From Candidatus Shapirobacteria bacterium (GTDB lineage Bacteria > Patescibacteriota > Microgenomatia > UBA12405 > JAUWLS01), in contig JAUWLS010000004.1 in the NCBI GenBank assembly GCA_030613565.1, forward strand, positions 1 through 46,324: a stretch of DNA of 46,324 nt, read 5' to 3'. The position numbers and the translations under genes are program-made. Below the pieces are notes generated by a model. That model did no database searches, had not been told where the DNA came from, and saw only the letters and a list, made by a program, of their open reading frames with translations. Shown in pieces: positions 23,676 through 32,138 of the stretch. The number at the start of each line of letters is the position of its first letter. The stretch's first letter is position 1.

Positions 23676-23709
23676 TTGACAATTCATAACTAATGTAATA
23701 GAATTACAT
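23676..23709 (+). promoter_or_regulatory. vapBC-2 promoter with inverted-repeat operator
   Basis: TTGACA (23676-23681), a 17-nt spacer and TAGAAT (23699-23704) make a strong promoter 10 nt before the ATG at 23715. ATGTAAT-AGA-ATTACAT (23693-23709) is a 7-bp inverted repeat spanning the -10 box, a natural antitoxin site. The divergent nuclease promoter lies within 6-14 nt of the -35 box on the other strand, so the two share regulation space. Confidence 0.78.
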
Positions 23710-23714
23710 CACTT

Positions 23715-24002
23715 ATGAAAACAGCAGTACATACAGTAAGAACTCAAATATCACTTTCTCCTGAACTTAAAAGTCTTATCGAAAAAGAAGGCAAGGAATT
23801 AAAGGAAAGTTTGAGCCAGTATCTGAGAAGGGCAGCAATTTTAAGATTGGCCCTGACTGAAATTGATGATACGAATTTAAAAGATTTAAGGGCAATGGTG
23901 ATAGGCAGTGTTAGTAAAGATGAAAGTGGGTGGAAAAAAACAGAAAACATTAGTGATTGGCAAAGAAATAGAAGAAAAGAAGAGGATGGGCACCGAAACT
24001 AA
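23715..24002 (+). CDS. vapB: antitoxin, ribbon-helix-helix type
   Basis: The 95 residues begin with VRTQISLSPELKSLIEKEGK and LKESLSQYLRRAAILRLAL, a ribbon-helix-helix-like N-terminus. An acidic/basic tail (GSVSKDESGWKKTENISDW) follows. It is first in a pair with a PIN toxin that overlaps it by 17 nt. The operator in its promoter matches self-repression. Its sequence differs from the first VapB of the window, so the two pairs are not a recent duplication. Confidence 0.8.
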   Translation: MKTAVHTVRTQISLSPELKSLIEKEGKELKESLSQYLRRAAILRLALTEIDDTNLKDLRAMVIGSVSKDESGWKKTENISDWQRNRRKEEDGHRN

Positions 24003-24384
24003 ATATTTATTGGATACAAATGTAATTCTGGAAGCTTTTTGGGGTAAAAAAAGAGTTGCAGATAAGGTTGGTGAGTGGATTGAGTCGGGTAAGATAGTGA
24101 TTTCAGTGGTTTGTATGGCCGAAATATTGTCAAAGTCTTCAAAGAAAGAGGAAGAGATGTTAAGAATGTTGATTAAAAAGTTTGGAGTGCTTGAGATAAA
24201 CCAAGAAATCGCCGAATTAGCAGGAAAATATAGGTTTGAATTTTTAAGAAAAAAGAAAAGAGTTTATCTTTTGGATTGCTTCATAGCGGCTACAGCCAAA
24301 CTTCATGGATTAACTTTAGTCACGAGAAATGTAAAAGATTATCCAATGAAAGATATAAAGGTTTTGAACCCAAGCAAGGACTAA
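23986..24384 (+). CDS. vapC: VapC-type PIN-domain toxin
   Basis: The 132 residues contain KYLLDTNVILEAFWGK (first Asp), VCMAEILSKSSKKEEE (Glu), VYLLDCFIAATAKLHGLTL (Asp) and VTRNVKDYPM (last acidic/Asn position). Starts further upstream are open, but the ATG at 23986 gives the standard PIN N-terminus and has a GAGG run just before it. The 17-nt overlap with the antitoxin is the same as in the other vapBC. It lies just before the secretion cluster. Confidence 0.85.
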   Translation: MGTETKYLLDTNVILEAFWGKKRVADKVGEWIESGKIVISVVCMAEILSKSSKKEEEMLRMLIKKFGVLEINQEIAELAGKYRFEFLRKKKRVYLLDCFIAATAKLHGLTLVTRNVKDYPMKDIKVLNPSKD

Positions 24385-24389
24385 GTGGG

Positions 24390-24420
24390 GCTTTTGTGTC
24401 TTAGAGCTTTTGTGTAAGAT
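24390..24420 (+). promoter_or_regulatory. promoter region of the secretion cluster with a 10-bp tandem repeat
   Basis: GCTTTTGTGT occurs at 24390-24399 and again at 24406-24415, one and a half helical turns apart. The second copy runs into TAAGAT (24415-24420), a -10-like box 9 nt before the prgI-like ATG. The repeat is a candidate activator or repressor site for the whole cluster. Confidence 0.4.
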
Positions 24421-24429
24421 TAGTTAGGT

Positions 24430-25392
24430 ATGGAACAACATCCAATTCCCCAACAAATATCAAGCTATGAGTTTAAGTTGGTGGGGAATATGACACTGAA
24501 ACAATTTGGGAAACTGGCGGTGGGGGTAGTGTTGGGTTTGATTCTTTTTTCTTCAGGATTACCATTTTTAATTAAGTGGCCATTGATTTTTATATGTGTG
24601 GGAGGGGGGGCAGCAATAGCTTTTGTGCCCTACCAAGATAGACCTTTGGAAATGTGGATTTCTTATCTTATTAAAAGAATTTACTCTCCAACAGTTTACC
24701 TTTATCAAAAGAGTAGTGATCCTAATTGGTTGGATTTGGATAGAAGTCTTTCTTCCAAAAAGGAAGATGAAGAAAGGGTGGAGATGAAATCAAAAGGTAA
24801 GGTAAATGAGTTTATTTCTTCATTACCTGAGGAAAATGATAAAGAGGTAAAGTTTGGGAGGGTGAGATTTCAAAAGACGAAGCAAGAGCTGAAAGTGGAG
24901 GAAGAGGAAAAAAGAAAAGAAAGAAGAAGAAAAATGGAAGCAAAGGCGGTTGAAGCCGTGCAAGATGCTCCCGAAGAAGAAGGAGTGAAAGTAGAAGAGG
25001 TGGGAGCAGCAAGCGAAAAAGCCAGAAAAGAAGTCGGATTAGGGCTAAAAAGAAAGATAAGTCAGGCAACAGCAGATGCCCATCATTCAGATATTCCAAT
25101 GCCTAAAACCCCAACAATACCGAATATTATTGTAGGGATGGTTTTTGACGAAAGGGCAAAGATTGTAGAAAATGCGATCGTAGAAGTTCAAGATATGGAA
25201 GGGAACCCAATGAGGGCTTTAAGGACTAATGCACTGGGTCAGTTTCAAACAGCATCTCCTCTGAGAAGTGGAGAATATGTGATAATCACAGAGAGAGAAG
25301 GAATTACCTTTGATATAATCAAAATTAAGTTAATTGGTGAGGTAGTTGGACCTATAAGAATAAAGGCAAAATCGGAAAAAATATTAAATTAA
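24430..25392 (+). CDS. PrgI-family type IV secretion protein with C-terminal beta domain
   Basis: The 320 residues start like PrgI/VirB3-type proteins: QHPIPQQISSYEFKLVGNMT, two TM helices (about 28-45 and 48-63) and the AFVPYQDRPLEMWISYLIKR block. A Lys/Glu-rich linker (about 125-205) follows. A C-terminal domain with VGMVFDERAKIVENAIVEVQ and AL-RTNALGQFQTASPLRSGEY matches carboxypeptidase-regulatory-like (CarboxypepD_reg) folds. The added domain would sit on the linker side, possibly gripping ATPase or substrate. It is the first gene of the type IV secretion operon. Confidence 0.82.
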   Translation: MEQHPIPQQISSYEFKLVGNMTLKQFGKLAVGVVLGLILFSSGLPFLIKWPLIFICVGGGAAIAFVPYQDRPLEMWISYLIKRIYSPTVYLYQKSSDPNWLDLDRSLSSKKEDEERVEMKSKGKVNEFISSLPEENDKEVKFGRVRFQKTKQELKVEEEEKRKERRRKMEAKAVEAVQDAPEEEGVKVEEVGAASEKARKEVGLGLKRKISQATADAHHSDIPMPKTPTIPNIIVGMVFDERAKIVENAIVEVQDMEGNPMRALRTNALGQFQTASPLRSGEYVIITEREGITFDIIKIKLIGEVVGPIRIKAKSEKILN

Positions 25393-25402
25393 CAACCTGT
25401 CC

Positions 25403-26191
25403 ATGAGCAATGATGTACAAATCGCAATCAAAGGTAGTACTCAAGAGCATCTTCCTCTTGAGGATGTAAAGGATGGGATAGCGATCCTTAAAGATGGGTC
25501 TTGTGCAGCAGTGATGAGATTAAGTTCGGTGAACTTTGATTTACTTTCTGAAAGAGAACAAGAAGCCTTGATTTATGCTTATGGAGGAATTTTAAATTCT
25601 CTAACTTTTCCGATACAGATTATGATTAGATCGAACATCAAGGATGTTTCGGAGTATGTAAAAAGTCTTTTAGAAAAAGAAAGAGAACAGACAAATGAGC
25701 TTTTACAGGAAAAAATAAGGTCTTACAGGAACTTTGTAGAAGAGGTGGTAAAGAAAAACAATGTTTTGACAAAGAGTTTTTATGTAATAGTCCCCTTTTC
25801 TTCACTGGAGTTAGGCCTAAAGGCAGCAAAAGCAATTCCAGGGGGCGGGATTAAGAACATGGGAAAAGAAGATGAAAAATTACCTTATTCAAAAGAACAT
25901 ATTTTAGAGAAAGCGAGAGCGTCATTAGATCCTAAAATAGCCCATGTAATCAGGGTTTTTGGAAGATTGGGGTTACAGGTTAAACAACTGGAAACAAAAG
26001 AGTTGATTCAGCTTTTTTACGAGATTTACAATGAAGATACAGCCAGTGTTCAAAAAATTGAAACTACAAACTACACATCTGTTTCAGTGGAGAGTGTGGG
26101 AATGAAAAGGAAGGAAGAAGTGAAGGCAAAACCAGTGGTGGCGGGTGCGCCGGTTGGCGAAGTTAAAAGTGGGGTGGAGGTGAGGAAATGA
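25403..26191 (+). CDS. TraC-like protein, separate N-terminal part of the VirB4 system
   Basis: The 262-residue protein resembles the N-terminal domain of TraC/VirB4 proteins. DVKDGIAILKDGSCAAVMRL, SVNFDLLSEREQEALIYAYG, FPIQIMIRSN and the FYVIVPFSSLELG strand fit the CagE/TrbE/VirB-like N-terminus. No ATPase motif is present; the ATPase follows as a separate gene with a 4-nt ATGA overlap. It probably contacts VirB4 and the membrane channel. The split into two genes is common in Gram-positive and CPR systems. Confidence 0.72.
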   Translation: MSNDVQIAIKGSTQEHLPLEDVKDGIAILKDGSCAAVMRLSSVNFDLLSEREQEALIYAYGGILNSLTFPIQIMIRSNIKDVSEYVKSLLEKEREQTNELLQEKIRSYRNFVEEVVKKNNVLTKSFYVIVPFSSLELGLKAAKAIPGGGIKNMGKEDEKLPYSKEHILEKARASLDPKIAHVIRVFGRLGLQVKQLETKELIQLFYEIYNEDTASVQKIETTNYTSVSVESVGMKRKEEVKAKPVVAGAPVGEVKSGVEVRK

Positions 26192-29154
26192 ATCTTTTTT
26201 CGAAGAAAAAAAAGAAAGAAAAAGCGGTTGAAGGAGATAATTTGAAAACAGGAAGCGCTGCTCTTCCTAAGCAGGGAGAGGTTAAGACTAAGCAAGTGAG
26301 TAGTGCAAAAGCCAAGAATAAGAACAATAAACCTTTTACAGATGGATTGGTGTCGGTTAAAGATATTGTGGCACCATCAGCGGTAGAAGTGGACTTCAAC
26401 CACATGAGAATCAACAACAGATATTACCGAACCTTGTTTGCAGCTGGGTACCCAAGGTTTGTTTCTATGAATTGGCTATCAACATTGATTAACTTTGACC
26501 ATTCTTTGAATGTTTCGATGTATGTGTACCCAACGGATGGAAAAGAAATTTTGGATGATTTGCGTAGAAAAATCGCAGAGATGGAGGCAGAACTTTCAAC
26601 AGATTTACAGAGGGGAAAGGTAATTAATCCCTCAACTAAGGCAAAGTTAGAAGACGCTTTGACTTTGCAGGAGGATTTGGTTAAGGGAGAAGAGAGATTT
26701 TTTCAATTTGGACTCTATGTGACAATTTCAGCGGAGAGTAAGGAAGAATTGGATCAGGTGACTAAGGCTTTGGAATCAAGTTTGGGAGCGCTTTTGATAA
26801 TCACGAAAAAGACGACTTTGCAGATGGAAGAAGGGTTTAAGAGCAGTTTGCCAATTTGTCAGGATACAATTTCTGTAACAAGGAACATGGATACGACTTC
26901 TTTGGCATCAACTTTCCCCTTTGTGTCCTCAGATCTTTCGGATGATAAGGGGATAATGTATGGAATCAATGAACATAACGGGAGTTTGGTGATTTTTGAT
27001 AGATTTGAAATGGAGAACTACAACTCAGTAATTTTTGCTACATCTGGTGCCGGAAAATCCTATTTAGTTAAATTAGAAGCCTTAAGATCTTTAATGTTTG
27101 GATCAGAAGTGTTGGTGATTGATCCGGAAAATGAGTACGAGAATCTTTGCGAGTCAGTGGGGGGGCAATATGTGGCGTTTGGATATGATGAAAAGTCGAA
27201 GATTAACCCTTTTGAACTATCAAGCTTTAAGGAAGGTGGAGAGAATGAGTTAACTAGAAAGATCCTTTCTTTACATGCTTTATTTAAAATTGTGATGGGA
27301 GAAATGAACCCAGAAGAAGAAGCAATTTTGGATAGAGCTTTAATGGACTCTTACAAGATGAAGGGGATAACACCAGACCCAGAAACACAGGACAAGGAAC
27401 CACCTTTAATGGAAGATCTTTACAAGGCATTGATTGGAAGAGAGGAAGACATGGCAAAGAGTCTGGCGGCAAGGCTGGAGAGATTTATTAAAGGCTCGAT
27501 GATGGGGATATTTAACAGTCAATCGACGGTGGACTTGAATAATAAGTTTGTGGTGTTTGGAATTAAAAACCTTGAAGAAAGTTTGAGACCAATTGCAATG
27601 CACATTATTCTTGAGTACATCTGGAATAGGGTAAGAAAAGACATGAAAAAGAGGCTTTTGATCGTAGATGAGGCCTGGTTAATGATGCAACACAAGGATT
27701 CGGCGACATTTCTTTATGGAATCACAAAGAGGGCTAGAAAATACTTTTTGGGAGTGACAACAGTTACACAAGATGTGGAAGACTTTTTAAACGCAGATAA
27801 AGGAAAAGCAATCGTGACCAACTCAGCTTTAAGAATTCTTTTAAAACAACATACGGCAGCAATAGATAAGTTAAGTGAAGTGTTTTACCTTTCTGAAGGA
27901 GAAAAACAACTTTTACTGTCGGCAGATGTGGGAGAGGGAATCTTTTTTGCAGGACAGAATCACGTAGCAATTCGCGTGATTGCCTCTGAAGAGGAACATG
28001 ATTTGATTACTTCAAAACCAGAAGATCTTTTGAGAATTAAAGAAGAGAGAAGAAAAAGGGAAATAGAAAAAGAAGGCAGGATGAAAGATTCCGAACAAAA
28101 AAGATTAGAGCTGGTTAAAGAAAAGGCAGCTTTGGAAAACAGGTCGGCAAACATGGAAGAAAGTGAAGTGACACCAGTAAGTGGTCCAAGTATGGATCTT
28201 TTGGGTAATAGTGAAAAAAAGAAAGAACCTGAGATGGTGGAAGAAAAAGTGGTTGTTCCTACGACTCCCCCAGTAAGTCCAGTAGAAAAAACAGAAGAGA
28301 TTCCAATAATAGAAATGCCAAGTCCAGTGAAAGAAGTTGAAGGTCCTCCTGTCAAGATTCCTGAACCAGTAGCAACAGAGGGTCTGAATGTTTCTCCTGC
28401 TCCCACAGTCTCAACAGAAGAAGAAAAACCAATAGAGGATGATCAGACAACTCTGGCTCTAGAAAAAAAGATTGCAGGATTAGAGGAAGAAGAGACAAAG
28501 AGAATAAAAGAGGCTGAAGAGAAGGAAAAAGTAAGGGAGATGGGAGGAAGAGATGTAGGGAGTGGAGTAGGAGGATTAGCAAAAAATAAGGACTTATTTA
28601 CAGGAACTGGCACTAGGGGCGGGATTAAAGGAGGAGGTGACGTTTATAAAGCAAAAACAGATCCGGTGGCTGAGATGAAAAAGAAATTGATAGCGGAACC
28701 AGCTGGAAAAACCAATGTTTCAGATGAAGAAGTAGATAATTTGGCAGAAGTTGTGGTTAATAAAGCGGAAGAAGTTAAGAGTGTTGAGACTCTGACTGCT
28801 CCGGTCAGTGAAAAAGAAAACAAGGCGGGGTCAGGTAAACCAGTGACTGAATTACAGGGAGGAATAAAGCAAAACCCAATACCAGCAGGAGTAAAGCCAG
28901 TGGAAGTTAACCCAGTTGCTCCGGTGAAAAAAGTAGATGAAAAGAAGCCTGTGGTAGCAAAAAGCAAAGATGATGGAAACAAAGGGGGTTTTAATTATTC
29001 AAAAATAGCTCAAGAAGTATGGGGAGAAGATGGAGATAATAACGTAGGGCAAAATGGAAAAGCAAAAGAGAACAAGCCCGTGGCGGGAGGAGGAAAGAAA
29101 GCAGACAGTAAAACAGAGACGGGGAAGATAAAAAGCTATGAAGATCTTTTTTGA
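26188..29154 (+). CDS. VirB4/TraC-type secretion ATPase with long low-complexity tail
   Basis: The 988-residue ATPase has its Walker A in VIFATSGAGKSYLVKLEAL (about residue 285) and VLVIDPENEYENL after it. Walker B lies in RLLIVDEAWLMMQHKDSATF (about 490), and TVTQDVEDFL is the sensor. The first about 60 residues are Lys-rich; the domain before Walker A matches TraG/VirB4. From about 620 to the end the protein is Pro/Glu/Val/Lys-rich and probably unfolded, an unusual tail of more than 350 residues. An internal GGAGGTGAGG ribosome binding site precedes the ATG. It powers pilus assembly or DNA/protein transfer. Confidence 0.93.
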   Translation: MNLFSKKKKKEKAVEGDNLKTGSAALPKQGEVKTKQVSSAKAKNKNNKPFTDGLVSVKDIVAPSAVEVDFNHMRINNRYYRTLFAAGYPRFVSMNWLSTLINFDHSLNVSMYVYPTDGKEILDDLRRKIAEMEAELSTDLQRGKVINPSTKAKLEDALTLQEDLVKGEERFFQFGLYVTISAESKEELDQVTKALESSLGALLIITKKTTLQMEEGFKSSLPICQDTISVTRNMDTTSLASTFPFVSSDLSDDKGIMYGINEHNGSLVIFDRFEMENYNSVIFATSGAGKSYLVKLEALRSLMFGSEVLVIDPENEYENLCESVGGQYVAFGYDEKSKINPFELSSFKEGGENELTRKILSLHALFKIVMGEMNPEEEAILDRALMDSYKMKGITPDPETQDKEPPLMEDLYKALIGREEDMAKSLAARLERFIKGSMMGIFNSQSTVDLNNKFVVFGIKNLEESLRPIAMHIILEYIWNRVRKDMKKRLLIVDEAWLMMQHKDSATFLYGITKRARKYFLGVTTVTQDVEDFLNADKGKAIVTNSALRILLKQHTAAIDKLSEVFYLSEGEKQLLLSADVGEGIFFAGQNHVAIRVIASEEEHDLITSKPEDLLRIKEERRKREIEKEGRMKDSEQKRLELVKEKAALENRSANMEESEVTPVSGPSMDLLGNSEKKKEPEMVEEKVVVPTTPPVSPVEKTEEIPIIEMPSPVKEVEGPPVKIPEPVATEGLNVSPAPTVSTEEEKPIEDDQTTLALEKKIAGLEEEETKRIKEAEEKEKVREMGGRDVGSGVGGLAKNKDLFTGTGTRGGIKGGGDVYKAKTDPVAEMKKKLIAEPAGKTNVSDEEVDNLAEVVVNKAEEVKSVETLTAPVSEKENKAGSGKPVTELQGGIKQNPIPAGVKPVEVNPVAPVKKVDEKKPVVAKSKDDGNKGGFNYSKIAQEVWGEDGDNNVGQNGKAKENKPVAGGGKKADSKTETGKIKSYEDLF

Positions 29155-29209
29155 TCAAGATAGTTTTTTTTAGGAAAAGATAAGAGTGGTTTGAATGATA
29201 GAATTGGGA

Positions 29210-31762
29210 ATGAATAGAGATGATGTTTTTGCGGGTTTAGAACAGACTTTGGGTCAGGTAAGAAATCAGGTTCGTCCAGGTGTAAATGTAAGAAATATTG
29301 AAGGATTAAATATCCTAGTGATGTTTATTTTGATGGCAAAACAGGGACAAGTTGAAGAAAATCAGGTTCAAGAAAATTTTGAATTAGTTTTAAAAGGTAA
29401 GGTAACGGCGGGGCAAATTGTAAAAGAGGCAGAAGGACTTTTGAAAGAAGGAGGACAAGAAGGAATGGACGCGGTGGTTTTAAACAGAGAGAAACTTTCA
29501 GCTTTGGAAAGTGCACTTTCAGATAGAAAAAGAAGGCAAGAGGAAATGAGAGGAAGGGTGAGGCAAGAAATAGGAGAAGAACTTGAAGAGAGTGAAGTAG
29601 GCAAGATGGTTAGGGTTTTTTCCAGACAAAGAGAGGAAATAAGAGAAGGGATAGAGAGCGAGGTAAAAAAGGTGTTGGAAGAAAGCAATCTTTCAGAAGG
29701 AGAAGAAGCAGCAATCATGGAGGCAATGGTTTCTGAAAATTGGAGGAGTGAAAGCAGGGAAACAAGAGTAAAAGAAGTGGAAGCAAAAGTTAGAGAAATA
29801 GTGAGTAGTGCGGGAGTAGAAATAGAGGAAGGGCAACTAAAGCTGTTGAGAGCGGTGGGAGTAAGGGTGGCAACAGAGGAAAGTATATTGGGACAAAGAG
29901 CTAGAAACAGTGTTAAAACTGGAAAAGAAAAAGGGGTGGGAGCAGGAGGACTTTTGGAGGCGAAAGTTAAAGCTGATACTGGATTCAGAACAACAGGAGA
30001 AAGACTGTTGGAAGAAAGGTTGGGAGGCAAGACTGAAACAGAAATTTATTCTGAAGTTTTGGCTAGATTAGTAGTGGAAGGCAGGGTAGATGATCTGGAA
30101 AGATTGTCAGGAGAGATGGGGATAAAGATAAGACCAGAAGAAATCGAGAGGGTGGGGATATATGACAGTGAAATGGAAAGAATTGAGGGAGCGGTGGCAG
30201 TGGCGACGGCAAGAATCTCAGAGAGAACAGGGATTGGGGTAGATGGGTCAATGGAAATGGTTGAAAGAATAGCAGGATTAGCAGCTCGGGGAGAAAGTGT
30301 GGTGGGTATACATGAGGAGTTAAGGCAAATTAGTCAAAGAAGAGAAAAAATAGAAGGAGAAAGAGGTGGTATAAGAGAATTAAATACAGCTTCCGGAAGA
30401 GGACTTGTAGCAAGAGAGGTGGGTGTTTTTAGAAAACTTGATAAAAGGGTGGGGATAAGTCCGATGGTAAGGGGTTTAAGAGTTAAAAATGAACTTGAGG
30501 GGGCGGTGGAAAGTGATGTAGTCAGGAGGATTGGAGAAACTAATGTGAGGGTGACTTATGGAAGTCCCTTTAAGGGAGAGGAGAAAAAGAAAAGTGTACT
30601 AAGGAAGATAAGTTGGATAGATTTAGAGGCTCATGGCCCTGAGAAAAGAAGGGTGGCGGATCAATTTCTTAATATACTGAGAGTTTCAGAACAGGCACTT
30701 GGTCTTAGTGAAGGAGAAGTTGGTGAAATAGGGATTTTATTGGAAGAATATGGAAATGATCTGATAAAAGCAGAGGAACAATCTTTGGGCTATATAGGAA
30801 GTGGTGAAATAATTGAAGAACTTAGTCAAATAAAAACAGCAGCAAAAACAGCGATAGACTTAGTTCCAGGAGGAGTAAAAAGGGGCGCGGGTGGGGCAGT
30901 GGGAAAGTGGTTTTTTACAAAAACAGCAGTTGGGAGAAAGATTTGGTGGCAGGGAGCCAGGTTTTTAATAAAAAAGTTTGGAAAAGAAGCAGTAAAACAA
31001 GGAGTGAAAGGGATGAGTTCAGCTTTGATAAAAAAAGTGGCAGCTTGGGGAGCAAGTACTTTGGCAGCGGCTCCTTCGGCGGGATTGACTTTGGTAATAA
31101 TGGCAGTGGTAGAGGCAGGAAACTGGATCTGGAATAAAATTAAGAAACCAATAGAGAAATTTGTTTTGGGAATAGCTAGCTTTTTGGGAATAGAGTTTAA
31201 GAGATTAGGATTAAAAGAGAAGTTAATGATCGGAGGAGGAGCTTTAATGGTGGGTGGTCTGGCAGTTCCAGCTTTGGCTTTAGGAGGAGCTTTAATGATC
31301 GGAGGAGGATTACTAACAGGAGGTGGACTGGCAGTTGCTGGAGGAGCTTTAGCAGCTTTTATGGCCAGTTTAGGAGCAGGACTGATGGCAGTGGGGGCCC
31401 CAGTGGCTTTAGCAATAGGAATTACTTTTGGATCAATTTTCTTTTTTCAAAAAGGAGTAATGGACAAGGCAATGATATTGGCTCCTTTAAATGAAGGAAT
31501 GGGGGCGAGTAATAGTCCAGGAGGGCCGATACCAGGACTAGGAGGAGATACAACAGGGACAAGTTGTATGGATCATTTGGCTTGTAGGGTACAGAATATA
31601 TTGGCACAGTGTACTGATAATCAAGGAAGGTCTGTAACAGCTTGGACAAGCAGGACAGATGAAACTGTAGGAAGATGTATGCAGGAGGCAGGAATCCCCA
31701 ACTCAGTAATCAGCACAATGAGCTGGTCAGCTAATCATTATGATTACCTGCAGTGCGTGTGA
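29210..31762 (+). CDS. large VirB6-like membrane protein; CHAP domain interrupted by in-frame TGA
   Basis: This reading gives 850 residues. The first about 450 are alpha-helical, charged and coiled-coil-like. A hydrophobic Gly/Ala-rich region (about 610-770) holds several TM helices. After a short linker a Cys-containing domain begins at CMDHLACRVQNILAQ and ends NHYDYLQCV at the TGA (31760-31762). LQCV-stop-F is the CHAP motif QC-T/V-W-Y/F with TGA in place of the Trp codon. Reading on in frame gives the rest of CHAP (31769-32122). An ATG at 29195 is also open, but it overlaps a TGA-TAGAAT -10 box; 29210 lies 5 nt past it. Confidence 0.7.
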   Translation: MNRDDVFAGLEQTLGQVRNQVRPGVNVRNIEGLNILVMFILMAKQGQVEENQVQENFELVLKGKVTAGQIVKEAEGLLKEGGQEGMDAVVLNREKLSALESALSDRKRRQEEMRGRVRQEIGEELEESEVGKMVRVFSRQREEIREGIESEVKKVLEESNLSEGEEAAIMEAMVSENWRSESRETRVKEVEAKVREIVSSAGVEIEEGQLKLLRAVGVRVATEESILGQRARNSVKTGKEKGVGAGGLLEAKVKADTGFRTTGERLLEERLGGKTETEIYSEVLARLVVEGRVDDLERLSGEMGIKIRPEEIERVGIYDSEMERIEGAVAVATARISERTGIGVDGSMEMVERIAGLAARGESVVGIHEELRQISQRREKIEGERGGIRELNTASGRGLVAREVGVFRKLDKRVGISPMVRGLRVKNELEGAVESDVVRRIGETNVRVTYGSPFKGEEKKKSVLRKISWIDLEAHGPEKRRVADQFLNILRVSEQALGLSEGEVGEIGILLEEYGNDLIKAEEQSLGYIGSGEIIEELSQIKTAAKTAIDLVPGGVKRGAGGAVGKWFFTKTAVGRKIWWQGARFLIKKFGKEAVKQGVKGMSSALIKKVAAWGASTLAAAPSAGLTLVIMAVVEAGNWIWNKIKKPIEKFVLGIASFLGIEFKRLGLKEKLMIGGGALMVGGLAVPALALGGALMIGGGLLTGGGLAVAGGALAAFMASLGAGLMAVGAPVALAIGITFGSIFFFQKGVMDKAMILAPLNEGMGASNSPGGPIPGLGGDTTGTSCMDHLACRVQNILAQCTDNQGRSVTAWTSRTDETVGRCMQEAGIPNSVISTMSWSANHYDYLQCV
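31760..31762 (+). other. in-frame TGA at the conserved Trp position of a CHAP domain
   Basis: The codons are TAC CTG CAG TGC GTG TGA TTT AAA GTG. The frame continues open for 119 codons after it. CHAP hydrolases have the catalytic Cys in QC[TV]W[YF], so TGA stands for a single-base change of TGG, or for a UGA read as Trp. TGA is a normal stop in galU, rnpA, yidD and others here, so a global recoding is unlikely. Confidence 0.75.
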
Positions 31763-31768
31763 TTTAAA

Positions 31769-32122
31769 GTGGGAGTGGAGCCTTATTTTGACGGAGGATA
31801 CAATGCAGAATGGTTTTCAAGGGAGGCGAATATAAGATCAATTGGATGTTGTAGCATTGAGCCAGAAGAGGCAAGAGCAGGTGACAATGTAGCTTGGGGC
31901 GTGGGGGCAAGTTGTGGTGGGGGGAGTTGTACCAGCAACATTGCCTGTTGCGGTCATATTGGAGTTTTGACGGAAAACTTAGGAAGTGGAGAGGCAGGAA
32001 TAAACTGGTTTTTGTATACGTCAGCCAATGGAGGGAACGGAACAATGTCGACAACAAGAATTAACCCAGCGGACACAGGAAGTGTATTTAGTTGTGATCC
32101 AGCAAGGTGTGTAGGACAATAA
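31769..32122 (+). pseudogene. C-terminal part of the CHAP peptidase domain, in frame after the TGA
   Basis: A GTG at 31769 could start a 117-residue protein, but it lies in the same frame as the upstream gene (distance 858 codons from 29195). The sequence continues the CHAP fold: GGYNAEWFSREANIRSIGCC, EARAGDNVAWGVG, and CCGHIGVLTENLGS with the catalytic His. It has no ribosome binding site of note and would lack the catalytic Cys. The two pieces are best read as one gene broken by, or read through, a UGA. If read through, the protein would be about 970 residues with a wall-cutting domain at its outer end. Confidence 0.7.
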
Positions 32123-32138
32123 AATGTAGAATAAAGAA

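Noticed and set aside
31760-31762. Genome-wide recoding of UGA to Gly or Trp
   Set aside because: TGA ends galU, rnpA, yidD, vapB and others at expected lengths, so only a local effect is possible.
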